Assembly: GCF_000482725.1 (NCBI RefSeq)
Contig: NZ_KI519479.1
Location: 32,331 to 96,330, forward strand
DNA length: 64,000 bases
Direction of reading: 5' to 3'
Source: Psychromonas arctica DSM 14288
Lineage (GTDB): Bacteria > Pseudomonadota > Gammaproteobacteria > Enterobacterales > Psychromonadaceae
Positions 47,211 through 56,334 of the stretch are shown in pieces. Each line of letters starts with the position of its first letter. Position 1 is the stretch's first letter. The position numbers were made by a program, and so were the translations under genes. A model generated the notes under the pieces. That model made no database searches, had not been told where the DNA came from, and saw only the letters and a program-made list of their open reading frames with translations.

Positions 47211-48018
47211 CCATTAAATACAATAGGTTTTTGATGAAAGTAAACTGTAGTGTTTGAAATTAATTGTAAGGATTTAATAGGTAATTAAATCGTTCACTAA
47301 TGTAAAACCTTAGTAGGTGCTCTGATGAATTTACACGTAAATAGCTCTAACTAGGTATTTTTTTGATAATGTTACAGGACTTGTTAACAAAAACACCCCT
47401 TATATCTGCCGGTTAAGAATTTGTTTCTTATATAGTGACTTAGCCTTGTTTTTTGATGAAAATATTACTCTGCGGATACGTTTATGATTCAAGTAAATAG
47501 TCGGGTTTTACTTTTATTATTTATATTCATGCACTCAGGTTAGCGCTATTTTAAACCTATGATTTATACCTTAAATAAGGAAGTTTTACGAAATTAAGCC
47601 AAATGTGTTGTTTGGCTTTGTTAAATGCAGTGCTTTTGAAAAAACATAGCGGTAATGGATATTGTCTTTATTGAACAAGGTTTTAAACTGGGAGTTAGAA
47701 GTATTTTACAGAGTAAAGTGCTATTTTTTTAGAACAGTTTTAGTTTAATAGGTTTAACTTTAACTGCTTTGATTTTACTCTGAGTATTATTTATTAAGCG
47801 TAATTATTTCAGGTGTGGCATGTACCCTATAGGAGGTGTTTTTATTTTTTTGTTAAAAATGAAAGGCTTTCATCACTTATTGTGCATATACTCGGTGAGT
47901 TAAATCAATTAATGTATAAACCAGAATTTCGTTTAATTATATAAAAGATTCAATGATACAGGGTGTTTATTTGTATTTATTGGTTGTTATGGCGATCGTC
48001 GATTAGAGGTTATCTGTT
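47211..48018. other. Gene-free region with a decayed repeat fragment
   Basis: No gene is visible in this 800-bp stretch. At 47596-47618 a hairpin, AAGCCAAA with TTTGGCTT, and the following TTGTTAAATG look like the right part of the structured repeat family. Just before the transglutaminase gene, GATCGTCGATTAGAGG provides a weak ribosome-binding site. Confidence 0.45.
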
Positions 48019-48849
48019 ATGTATTTAGTCAATATATCTTCAGAGCTTATTTATACCGTTGAATCTCCCTCAAGCTTTGTTTTTAACATTGCAGCCGCGG
48101 ATACTGTGCATCAAAAAACAGTGCAAGAAAATCTTGTTATTTATCCTTTTATCGACAGTGAATGGTTTCAATTAAATGATTTTGGTTGTCGTGGCTTGCG
48201 TTTAAAAACAGACCCTTGTGAACTTAGCGTTCGATATAATGCTACCGTCGAATTATCACCAGAAATAGAGCGCATATTTTATTTAAATGAGGTCGAGCAT
48301 AAAAGGTTACCGGCTTCAGTTTTGCCTTTTTTAAGTCCGAGTCGTTATTGTGAGTCAGATCGTCTCGGGCGGTTTGCTTGGAAAGAGTTTGGTCAATTAG
48401 CCAGTGGTTACTCGCGCGTTGAGGAAATTTGTAATTGGGTAAATGCACATATTGACTATGTTGCAGGAAGTACGGATGCTTCGTCAAGCGCTTGTGATGT
48501 ACTCATTCAGCGAGCAGGTGTTTGTCGTGATTTTGCACATGTGAGTATTGCGCTATGTCGTGCTTTGGGGATCCCTGCGCGCTATGTGTCGGGTTATGCG
48601 GTTGGATTAAAACCACCTGATTTTCATGGTTTCTTTGAAGTTTATTTGCAAGATCGTTGGTATCTTTTTGATGCAACGCGTATGGCACCAGTTAGTGGGT
48701 TGGTTAGGGTAGGTATTGGCCTGGATGCCGCAGATTCGTCATTTGCGAATATTGTGGGGCAAGTGACCATGTTGTCGATTGATGTGCAGGCGGACGCTGC
48801 AGATCCGTCTTTTTTGTATGGTGATGGTATGCCAGTATCGACGGCGTAG
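48019..48849 (+). CDS. Transglutaminase-like (papain-fold) family protein
   Basis: The 276-aa cytoplasmic-looking protein has an N-terminal beta domain and a transglutaminase-like core with the triad Cys169 (AGVCRDFAH), His203 (FHGFFEVYL) and Asp218 (LFDATRM). Such proteins may be cysteine proteases, amidases or cross-linking enzymes, and the substrate is unknown. No partner gene (alpha-E or circularly permuted ATP-grasp type) is adjacent, although these often accompany the family. It has no signal peptide. Confidence 0.87.
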   Translation: MYLVNISSELIYTVESPSSFVFNIAAADTVHQKTVQENLVIYPFIDSEWFQLNDFGCRGLRLKTDPCELSVRYNATVELSPEIERIFYLNEVEHKRLPASVLPFLSPSRYCESDRLGRFAWKEFGQLASGYSRVEEICNWVNAHIDYVAGSTDASSSACDVLIQRAGVCRDFAHVSIALCRALGIPARYVSGYAVGLKPPDFHGFFEVYLQDRWYLFDATRMAPVSGLVRVGIGLDAADSSFANIVGQVTMLSIDVQADAADPSFLYGDGMPVSTA

Positions 48850-48880
48850 TTTAGCTTTTTGATTTATGTTGTTATCTTAT

Positions 48881-48912
48881 TATGTAGCTATGTAGCTATG
48901 AAGCTATGAAGT
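48881..48912. repeat. 8-bp tandem repeat (TATGTAGC/TATGAAGC)
   Basis: Four 8-bp units: TATGTAGC twice, TATGAAGC once and TATGAAGT once. It lies 32 bp after the transglutaminase stop, at the left border of the structured repeat array. Confidence 0.88.
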
Positions 48913-48931
48913 TTATAGCTATGAGGTTAAT

Positions 48932-49068
48932 GTTCGTCTGCGCTCATCCAGTCATTTTTATTATTTTTTGTTTGGTGTTTCGCCCTTGCGGCGACTTTAC
49001 TTTCTTTTGCTTGCCCAAAATAAAATTATACCTATAAATAGCAAAGAAAAAGGCAAGGCTTAACCTAA
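48932..49068 (+). repeat. Structured repeat, short copy A
   Basis: It starts TTCGTCTGCGCTCATCCAG like the full copies and runs to the middle section, where it has the CCAAAATAAAATTATACC variant also present at 37.3 kb. It then breaks off. It is the first of four copies in a row. Confidence 0.88.
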
Positions 49069-49080
49069 TTGGTGATAATG

Positions 49081-49365
49081 GTTCGTCTGCGCTCATCCAG
49101 TCATTTTTATTATTTTTTGCTTGGTTTTTCGCCCTTGCGGCGACTTTACTTTCCTTTGAGTGGCCAAAGGAAAGTAAGCAAAGGAAAGGCCAACCGAATC
49201 GTTTTCTGCTCCAAGCTAACCATTAATTTTAAACGCACCGTTTCAGGATGGCCGTCCATGGCCATTCTGAAACTACCGCAAACGTCCTGTTTGCTGTTGC
49301 TAAAATTAAAGGTTACCTTGGGAAAACTCAACGGTGGTAGGATGTAGCCACGTTGAGTCATGTTT
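49081..49365 (+). repeat. Structured repeat, full copy B
   Basis: Full-length unit. Two strong hairpins are visible: TACTTTCCTTTG/CAAAGGAAAGTA (49147-49158 with 49165-49176), and a 14-bp stem from GTTTCAGGATGGCC (49240-49253) with GGCCATTCTGAAAC (49260-49273). Short open frames on both strands are by-products of this symmetry. Confidence 0.93.
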
Positions 49366-49374
49366 TATTTAATG

Positions 49375-49660
49375 GTTCGTCTGAGCTCATCCAGTCACTT
49401 TTATTCTTATTAGCTTGGTGTTTCGCCCTGCGGCGACTTTACTTTCCTTTGAGTGGCCAAAGGAAAGTAAGCAAAGGAAAGGCCAACCGAGTCCTTTTCT
49501 GCTCCAAGCTAACCATTAATTTTAAACGCACCGTTTCAGGATGGCCGTCCATGGCCATTCTGAAACTACCGCAAACGTCCTGTTTGCTGTTGCTAAAATT
49601 AAAGGTTATCTTGGGAAAACTCAACGGCGGTAGGATGTAGCCACGTTGAGTCATGTTTTA
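49375..49660 (+). repeat. Structured repeat, full copy C
   Basis: It starts 294 bp after copy B, is nearly identical to it, and keeps both hairpins. Differences are few (GCGCTC to GAGCTC near the start, a small deletion in the pyrimidine-rich part). Confidence 0.93.
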
Positions 49661-49730
49661 TTTGGAGTGATTCTAGACAATGATGCAAAATACAAAATCG
49701 ATACGGTGATGCTTATTACTTGCGATATTG

Positions 49731-50014
49731 GTTCGTCTGCGCTCATCCAGTCATTTTTATTATTTTTTGCTTGGTGTTTCGCTCTTGCAGCGACTTTACT
49801 TTCCTTTGAGTGGCCAAAGGAAAGTAAGCAAAGGAAAGGCCAACCGAGTCCTTTTCTGCTCTAAGCTAACTATTAATTTTAAACGCACCGTTTCAGGATG
49901 GCCGTCCATGGCGATTCTGAAACTACCGCAAACGTCCTGTTTGCTGTTACTAAAATTAAAGGTTACCTTGGGAAAAATCAACGGTGGGAGGGCCATGTTG
50001 AGTAAGGTTTTATT
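49731..50014 (+). repeat. Structured repeat, full copy D
   Basis: The last copy, separated from C by about 70 bp of unrelated DNA. Both hairpins are present, and the second has one substitution (GGCGATTCTG). The remaining DNA to 50339 shows no gene. Confidence 0.92.
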
Positions 50015-50339
50015 TTAAGTGTTTTTGGGTAACGGAACAAAAGGCACTAAATGACCCCATTGGTATTTTTTTGTTTATCTTTACTAATATTATTCGTCCC
50101 TCCAAACAACCAACTCACAATATTTAATTTCCTAATTACTAAATAGATTCAACTACTTAACCTAACGATGCAGTTGGATCTTGATAATTAAAAAAATAAC
50201 CGTTGTCGAACTTGAAACTCGCTCTATAATGCGGCTAATTTTAGCGCTATATATCCGGAAACGGTTGCTTAAAGCGTGTTGGTAATGTGTTAAATAGTCA
50301 TCAATTTGGGTGGCTATGGTGTGATGAAAGGGTTTGAAG

Positions 50340-51617
50340 ATGAGTGATGTGTTGAGCATTGTTTTATTAATATTAGCGGGTGCTTTATTTGCTATGTCGG
50401 AGATTTCTATTGCGGCGGCTAGGAAGATTAAACTGCGCGTGATGGCGGATGAGGGCAGTGCTAAAGCACTTGATGTGATTGAGTTGCAACAGCAACCGGG
50501 TAACTTTTTTGCGATGATGCAAATTGCCTTAAATGGTATCTCTATTCTTGGCGGTATTATCGGTGAGCAGGCATTAACGCCTTATATTCGCCAGATGCTC
50601 AGTGTGTTTTATCAAGGCCCGTTATTGGGCGAAGTCAGTTTTATCCTTTCTTTTATTTGCCTAACTTCTTTATTTATTTTATTTGCTGATTTATTACCTA
50701 AACGGTTGGCGATTATTATGCCGGAAGCGGTGGCTATTCGTATCGTATCCTTGATGCGTTGGATAACCTTTTTGTTGATGCCTGCGGTGTTTTTGTTTAA
50801 CGGCCTGACAAATATAATGTTGCGCTTATTTCATATTCCAACGGAACGTACCGAGCTGGTGACAACGGAAGATATTATCGCGATGATGGATGCGGGGGCA
50901 GAAGATGGCAGTTTGCAAAAGCAAGAATATCAACTGATTGGTAATGTATTTGATTTAGAAGTTAGTACTATTGGTAGTGTGATGACCCCGCGTGATCAAA
51001 TCATTTTTTTTGATTTAGACGATAGCAGTGATGAAATCAGCCAAAAAATTATCGAACAACCTCATAATGACTTTCTAGTGTGTGATGGTGGCTTGGATAA
51101 AATTCGTGGCAGTATTGAATCAAAAGAGATTTTACGCTTAGTGTTAAAAGGAGAGCTGGCACAAATTCACCCCACACAGGTGGACAAAGACTTGTTCTAT
51201 TTACCTGAAACCTTGACGCTTTCTGAAGCATTGAATGCCTTTAAAGTGGCCACTCAACCTTTTGCGGTAATTGTTAATGAATACGCCACCGTGGTGGGTA
51301 TTGTGACGGTAAAAGATCTGTTGAGCAGCTTTATGGGTGAATTGATCACACATCAAGATGAAGAGCAAATTGTACAAAGGGATGAATCGTCTTGGTTGAT
51401 TGAGGGCTTAACGCCAATTAATGAGGTAATGCGTTGCTTGGCGATTGAAGAGTTTCCTGATCGTATTCAATATGAAACGATTGCGGGTTTTATGATTTAT
51501 ACGTTGAAACGTTTACCTAAACGTACGGATCACTTTACCCACCAAGGTTACAAGTTTGAAGTGTTGGATCTAGAAGGTGTTCGCGTTGAACAAATTCTGG
51601 TGACTAAGCTTAAGTAA
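50340..51617 (+). CDS. PaeA/YtfL-like CNNM-CBS membrane protein (possible polyamine exporter)
   Basis: ATG 50340, seven bases after AAAGGG, gives a 425-aa protein. It has a DUF21/CNNM membrane domain (about 1-190; ALFAMSEISIAAARKIKL, GISILGGIIGEQAL), two CBS domains (about 210-335; PRDQIIFFDLDD) and a CorC_HlyC C-terminal domain. Sequence and length fit E. coli YtfL/PaeA, which is reported to export cadaverine and putrescine, rather than CorB. The neighbouring speA and speB make that role attractive. An upstream TTG at 50334 is less likely. Confidence 0.88.
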   Translation: MSDVLSIVLLILAGALFAMSEISIAAARKIKLRVMADEGSAKALDVIELQQQPGNFFAMMQIALNGISILGGIIGEQALTPYIRQMLSVFYQGPLLGEVSFILSFICLTSLFILFADLLPKRLAIIMPEAVAIRIVSLMRWITFLLMPAVFLFNGLTNIMLRLFHIPTERTELVTTEDIIAMMDAGAEDGSLQKQEYQLIGNVFDLEVSTIGSVMTPRDQIIFFDLDDSSDEISQKIIEQPHNDFLVCDGGLDKIRGSIESKEILRLVLKGELAQIHPTQVDKDLFYLPETLTLSEALNAFKVATQPFAVIVNEYATVVGIVTVKDLLSSFMGELITHQDEEQIVQRDESSWLIEGLTPINEVMRCLAIEEFPDRIQYETIAGFMIYTLKRLPKRTDHFTHQGYKFEVLDLEGVRVEQILVTKLK

Positions 51618-52304
51618 CCTCAGTTATGGATAAGCAAAACGATACAACACCGTTATTTCTGCGGATTTCTTCGTTAAACACTCTTTCAATAGCCAGTTAT
51701 TGCTTCAATAATTGGCCTTGAACTACGCAAAACTAGCGGCATTGTATAGCCAAAAAATATAATCTTATGATTTTAACTAACCTCAATTCTGCTTTCATTA
51801 AGCAGAATTGAGGTTAAGTAATTTCAATAAAGGTAGTTCATTTAATTTGTTTGATAGATTCAAGCAATTTCCTAGATTCATATAATAAGCACACAAAATA
51901 AATTTTATTATTGTGTGCTTATTTCCCGCCCATTCTCTTCTTATTTTGCACACTCTTTAGCATCATTTTTTTGTAATCCTAACCCGTTATTTTTGCGCAT
52001 TTATTTTGTATAACACTTTTTAAATCAATTACTTTTATTCCCCTTAATTGCTTATTTTTCGACCTGTATTGGCTTTTTTAATCAATAAAAATGTTTGAAC
52101 TAGCTGTGTGTTCAATTTTTTTTGTTAAACAAAGCAAAATTATTATCTAGACGTGATGCCATTATTACCCAATAATCCGAGCCATAAATTGTGCGATGGC
52201 CACTGTATTTAACTCTATTTAATGCCTATTAATTAGAGGAAGAAAAAGGCGGTCATCGAGCTGTGATTTCAGTTCACTGAGTCATCATTATTCTTACATT
52301 ATTA
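51618..52304. other. Intergenic region with a strong 17-bp hairpin
   Basis: The one clear element is a perfect stem, TAACCTCAATTCTGCTT (51778-51794) with AAGCAGAATTGAGGTTA (51800-51816), 5-base loop, without a T tract. It may end or stabilise the upstream mRNA. The right part (51900-52300) is the leader of speA, very T-rich, with no coding frame that I trust. Confidence 0.65.
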
Positions 52305-54230
52305 TTGAGAGATCTAAATTTGCAACATTCAACTGATATGGAACGCATCCGAGCGGAATACAATGTTCGTTACTGGAGCCAAGGTTTTTATGGGATCAAC
52401 GACCAAGGTGAGGTGTATGTTTCACCGCGCAGTGGCAGTGATCATCAACTTGCATTAAGTGACATTGCAACGCAATTGGCTGAGCGTAATTTAAGCATGC
52501 CTGCTTTAGTACGTTTTCCGCAAATATTACACCAACGTGTACACAATATTTGTGATGCTTTTAACCAAGCAATTCAAGAAGTTGAATACGATAATAATTA
52601 TTTATTGGTTTACCCTATTAAAGTTAACCAACAAAAAGAAGTTGTTGATGAAATTCTAGCAAGCCAAGCGGAGTTAGAGCATAAACAACTCGGGCTTGAA
52701 GCGGGCAGTAAACCTGAATTATTAGCAGTTTTAGCGTTGGCACATAAAGCCAGTTCTGTGATTGTTTGTAATGGCTACAAAGACAGAGAATATATTCGTT
52801 TAGCATTAATTGGTGAAAAACTAGGCCATAAAGTACTCATTGTATTAGAGAAATTATCTGAACTTGATTTAGTGTTAGAAGAAGCTCGTTCGTTAGGCGT
52901 TAAGCCGCGTATGGGCTTGCGTATTCGTTTAGCCTCTCAGGGCGCGGGTAAATGGCAATCAAGCGGCGGTGAAAAGTCTAAATTTGGTCTTGCTGCTGCT
53001 CAGGTATTAACGGTTGTTGAACGTTTAAAAGCTGAAAACCAACTAGATACATTACAACTAGTACATTTTCACCTAGGTTCGCAAATGGCGAATATTCGTG
53101 ATGTACGTAATGGTGTGAGTGAAGCAGCACGTTTTTACTGTGAATTACGCACGATGGGTGTGCCATTAGACTATTTAGATGTGGGTGGCGGTTTAGCGGT
53201 AGATTACGATGGCACTCGTAGCCAATCTCATAATTCAATGAATTATAGTTTAGCGGAATATGCTCGTAATATTGTGATCACGATTAGTGATATTTGTAAT
53301 CTTTATGATCAACCTAAACCTGCGATTATCTCTGAGTCTGGTCGTTCATTAACAGCGCATCACGCGGTGTTAATCACCAATGTTATTGGTGCAGAAACTT
53401 ACAAACCAGAAGTGATTGAAGCGCCGGTGGAGGCTGGTTCATTATTGCTACAAAATATGTGGAATAACTGGAGCTTGTTATCTGGCGGTAGTGATGATCG
53501 AGCGTTAATTGAGATTTACAACGATACACAAAGTGACATCGTAGAAGTACATAATCAATTTGCGACGGGTGTATTAAGTTTGCAGGAGCGTGCTTGGGGT
53601 GAGCAAGTTGCATTACGTATCTACCATGAATTAAGCGCGCAAATGAGTACTAAAAACCGTTTTCATCGTCCTATTTTAGATGATTTAAACGAGCGTTTAG
53701 CGGATAAGTTCTTTGTTAACTTTTCACTATTCCAATCGCTACCAGATGCGTGGGGGATTGATCAAGTATTCCCAATTTTACCGCTGTCTAACTTACAGAA
53801 TGCGGGCGAACGTCGCGCTGTATTGTTAGATATTACCTGTGATTCTGATGGTGTGATTGACCAATATGTTGATGGACAAGGCATTGAAACAACCTTACCT
53901 GTACCAGCTTGGTCTGCTGATAAACCTTACTTAATGGGCTTTTTCTTAGTGGGGGCTTACCAAGAGATTTTAGGTGATATGCATAACCTATTTGGTGATA
54001 CACATAGCGTTGTGGTTAATGTAGAAGAAGATGGTAGCTGGAATATCGATTCATTAAATGAAGGCGATACCGTTGAAGATGTGATGAAATATGTACATAT
54101 CGACGTTGAAGCAATTCGTGATAATTACCGCGCATTGGCATCATCGCGTATATCGGTTGAAGAGCAGCAAAGTATTTTAGATGAATTAGAGCAAGGTTTA
54201 GCGGGTTACACTTACTTAGAGGGTTTTTAA
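52305..54230 (+). CDS. speA: Biosynthetic arginine decarboxylase
   Basis: SpeA converts arginine to agmatine with pyridoxal phosphate. The 641-aa fold III decarboxylase shows the cofactor Lys106 ([10 protein letters not shown]), [15 protein letters not shown], the glycine-rich [12 protein letters not shown]-type segment ([13 protein letters not shown]), [16 protein letters not shown] and the C-terminal [18 protein letters not shown]. The start is uncertain: TTG 52305, TTG 52320 (better spaced after GAGAG) or ATG 52338 are possible, and similarity begins around [16 protein letters not shown]. The stop directly abuts the speB start. Confidence 0.95.
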   Translation: MRDLNLQHSTDMERIRAEYNVRYWSQGFYGINDQGEVYVSPRSGSDHQLALSDIATQLAERNLSMPALVRFPQILHQRVHNICDAFNQAIQEVEYDNNYLLVYPIKVNQQKEVVDEILASQAELEHKQLGLEAGSKPELLAVLALAHKASSVIVCNGYKDREYIRLALIGEKLGHKVLIVLEKLSELDLVLEEARSLGVKPRMGLRIRLASQGAGKWQSSGGEKSKFGLAAAQVLTVVERLKAENQLDTLQLVHFHLGSQMANIRDVRNGVSEAARFYCELRTMGVPLDYLDVGGGLAVDYDGTRSQSHNSMNYSLAEYARNIVITISDICNLYDQPKPAIISESGRSLTAHHAVLITNVIGAETYKPEVIEAPVEAGSLLLQNMWNNWSLLSGGSDDRALIEIYNDTQSDIVEVHNQFATGVLSLQERAWGEQVALRIYHELSAQMSTKNRFHRPILDDLNERLADKFFVNFSLFQSLPDAWGIDQVFPILPLSNLQNAGERRAVLLDITCDSDGVIDQYVDGQGIETTLPVPAWSADKPYLMGFFLVGAYQEILGDMHNLFGDTHSVVVNVEEDGSWNIDSLNEGDTVEDVMKYVHIDVEAIRDNYRALASSRISVEEQQSILDELEQGLAGYTYLEGF

Positions 54231-55199
54231 ATGTCGGCATCCTTTAACGATTTATTCACTAAAGAAGATTATTCTTTATATTCTAATGCGATGACGTTTA
54301 TGCGTCGTCCGTTAGTGAAAAATCCTTTAGCGAAAGATCCATTGGCAGAAAATGCGGACGTAGTTGTACTCGGTGTGCCTTTTGATATGGCAACATCAGG
54401 TCGTTCTGGTGCGCGTATGGGCCCTGATGCAGTGCGCCGTGCCTCGGTTAACTTGTCATGGGAAAGTAAAAAATTCCCATGGGAGTTTAAACTGTTTGAG
54501 CATACCAAGGTGATTGATGCTGGCGACTTAGTATTTGACTGTGGTGATGCTGAAGACATGACACAACGTCTTGAAGCGGCAGCCGACCAAATTCTAAGCA
54601 GTGGTAAAATGTTACTCAGTTTAGGGGGCGATCATTTTGTAACGCTGCCTTTATTACGGGCTTATGCAAAGCATCATGGTGAAATGGCATTAATTCATTT
54701 TGATGCCCACACTGATACTTATAATAATGGTAGTCGTTATGACCATGGTACGATGTTTTACCATGCGCCTAAGGAAGGGTTGATTGACCCTAAATCATCA
54801 GTGCAAATTGGTATTCGTACTGAATATAAGCAGCAAGGACATGGCTTTAATGTGATTAATGCGATGCAAGCGAATGATTTATCAGTTGATGAGATTGTGT
54901 CTCAGGTTAAACAGATTGTCGGTGACAAACCGGTGTATTTAACCTTTGATATTGATTGCTTAGATCCTGCTTTTGCACCGGGTACGGGTACGCCAGTATG
55001 TGGTGGTATTAGCTCGGATAGAGCATTAAAAATCATTCGTGCACTGCAAGGGATTAACTTGGTGGGAATGGATGTGGTTGAAGTATCACCTGCTTACGAT
55101 CAAAGCGAGATCACTGCACTTGCTGCTGCAACAATAGCATTAGAGTTATTGTATGTTTGGACGGCTAATAAATTGAACGCATCTAACGCTACTGCTTAG
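54231..55199 (+). CDS. speB: Agmatinase
   Basis: SpeB hydrolyses agmatine to putrescine and urea. The 322-aa ureohydrolase carries the Mn2+ ligands in [14 protein letters not shown] (His135), [11 protein letters not shown] and [18 protein letters not shown]. The gene begins at the base after the speA stop, so both enzymes are made together and form the arginine route to putrescine. A terminator follows. Confidence 0.96.
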   Translation: MSASFNDLFTKEDYSLYSNAMTFMRRPLVKNPLAKDPLAENADVVVLGVPFDMATSGRSGARMGPDAVRRASVNLSWESKKFPWEFKLFEHTKVIDAGDLVFDCGDAEDMTQRLEAAADQILSSGKMLLSLGGDHFVTLPLLRAYAKHHGEMALIHFDAHTDTYNNGSRYDHGTMFYHAPKEGLIDPKSSVQIGIRTEYKQQGHGFNVINAMQANDLSVDEIVSQVKQIVGDKPVYLTFDIDCLDPAFAPGTGTPVCGGISSDRALKIIRALQGINLVGMDVVEVSPAYDQSEITALAAATIALELLYVWTANKLNASNATA

Positions 55200-55226
55200 A
55201 ATCGTTACTTTTTTCTTGCTAGTACT

Positions 55227-55276
55227 ACGTCTATTTACTATAAGATATTAAAAAATAGAGTAAATAGACGTTTTTA
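55227..55276. terminator. Terminator after speB
   Basis: A 13-bp stem, ACGTCTATTTACT (55227-55239) with AGTAAATAGACGT (55259-55271), is followed by TTTTT. Confidence 0.87.
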
Positions 55277-55352
55277 ATTCGTTCAATTAGCTTATTAAGT
55301 AACGAGCTTAGTAAAACTATTTTAGCCTGCCGAAAAGCCATCTTAAACTTGA

Positions 55353-55751
55353 TTAAAAATTGTTATCTAATAATGCTTTTAATACGCGACGACGAGATAT
55401 CACACCCACCACTTTATTGTCTTCGTTAATCACTGGGTAAGTTTTAGGTTGAGGACCCACCATCTTTTCTGCCAATGAGAAAATTGTTTGATCTGCTTTA
55501 ACGCTTAGCACTTCTTTACGCATGATGTCTTGAACTAAACCTATTCGCTGGTTGTGATAAGCAAATTGAGTGGTTACGTGTAAACATTCCTGTTCAGAAA
55601 TCCAACCAAGTAATATGTTATTTTGATCAATAACGGGCCCACCTAATGCTTCTTTCTGAATGAGTTGTATTGATGCGGTTATCACTGGCATATCTTCATA
55701 AATCTTCGCAAAATTAACATCCATATAGTTTTTTACGATCATCTCTTTCAT
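55353..55751 (-). CDS. Tandem CBS-domain protein
   Basis: The 132-aa protein consists only of two CBS domains (MIVKNYMDVNFAKIYEDMPV; LVQDIMRKEVLSVKADQTIF) and ends in ISRRRVLKAL. Stand-alone CBS pairs bind adenosine nucleotides and act as sensors or regulatory partners. The start follows AAGGAGTTTTAAA. A homologue class with conserved GGPVIDQN and GWISEQECL is common in Vibrio and relatives, with unknown function. Confidence 0.88.
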   Translation of the reverse strand: MKEMIVKNYMDVNFAKIYEDMPVITASIQLIQKEALGGPVIDQNNILLGWISEQECLHVTTQFAYHNQRIGLVQDIMRKEVLSVKADQTIFSLAEKMVGPQPKTYPVINEDNKVVGVISRRRVLKALLDNNF

Positions 55752-55862
55752 TTTTAAAACTCCTTTTTATAATATTGTATTAACAATAGGCTGTATTTAA
55801 AGGCTATGCAACCTTAAATAACCTCAAGTAACTTTAAACAACTTTATGCTTTAACTAACATT

Positions 55863-55898
55863 TGTAACTTATGTAACTTATGTAACTTATATAACTTA
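55863..55898. repeat. 9-bp tandem repeat (TGTAACTTA)
   Basis: Three perfect TGTAACTTA units and a fourth TATAACTTA follow each other in the 580-bp gap upstream of nemA. More degenerate TAACTT words stand to the left (from about 55800). Otherwise the gap to 56130 shows nothing recognisable. Confidence 0.88.
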
Positions 55899-56130
55899 GA
55901 TTACTTAAATTATTTATTGTAAGTGTTTCTACTTTGCGTTGAGCTTATTTCCTTTCACCTCATTTCTTTTCATCTCAAAATATTCATACCAATAGGGCTG
56001 AGGTAAATAAGGTTAATCGCTGTTGAGCAGTCGTTAACTAACCTGATTATGTATAACATTTAATTATTATTATGATAATTAATCATAATTTTAAAGTACC
56101 AATGGAGTGGAGTATATTGTTGGCTATCGA

Positions 56131-56315
56131 AGCGGTACTGCGCTTCTTAATTAATCCTTACGCTTGGCGTTGAAGATATTTACGCTGCTTGCAGCAAGAA
56201 CAATGCATTAGGTGGAAAAGTGATAGGTGAGTCTGGCCCTGTTATAGGTGCAACCTCATATTGCTTTTATTACAGACCCGATGGATATCAAATAGAATTG
56301 ATTAAAACTGAATAA
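56131..56315 (+). pseudogene. Glyoxalase I (gloA) C-terminal remnant
   Basis: The frame reads LGVEDIYAACSKNNALGGKV and IGESGPVIG, the C-terminal half of lactoylglutathione lyase. After that, HIAFITDP lies in another frame, and the first frame returns with DGYQIELIKTE and a stop at 56313-56315. The N-terminal half, including the first metal ligands, is missing, and a stop (TAA) lies just upstream. The gene ends 19 bp before nemA, matching the known nemA-gloA partnership in enterobacteria, although the order is reversed. It cannot be functional. Confidence 0.8.
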
Positions 56316-56334
56316 TTTTTTAAAGGAAGATATG

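Noticed and set aside
49069-50018. Several 65-96-codon frames on both strands in the repeat array (e.g. 49069-49347, 49353-49640, 49728-50018)
   Set aside because: They recur only because the underlying repeat recurs, lack ribosome-binding sites and are mirrored on the other strand through the hairpin symmetry. The decayed copies at 37 and 43 kb do not preserve them.
55353-55751. CBS protein as part of the speA-speB operon
   Set aside because: It is on the opposite strand with a terminator between them, so only proximity links them.
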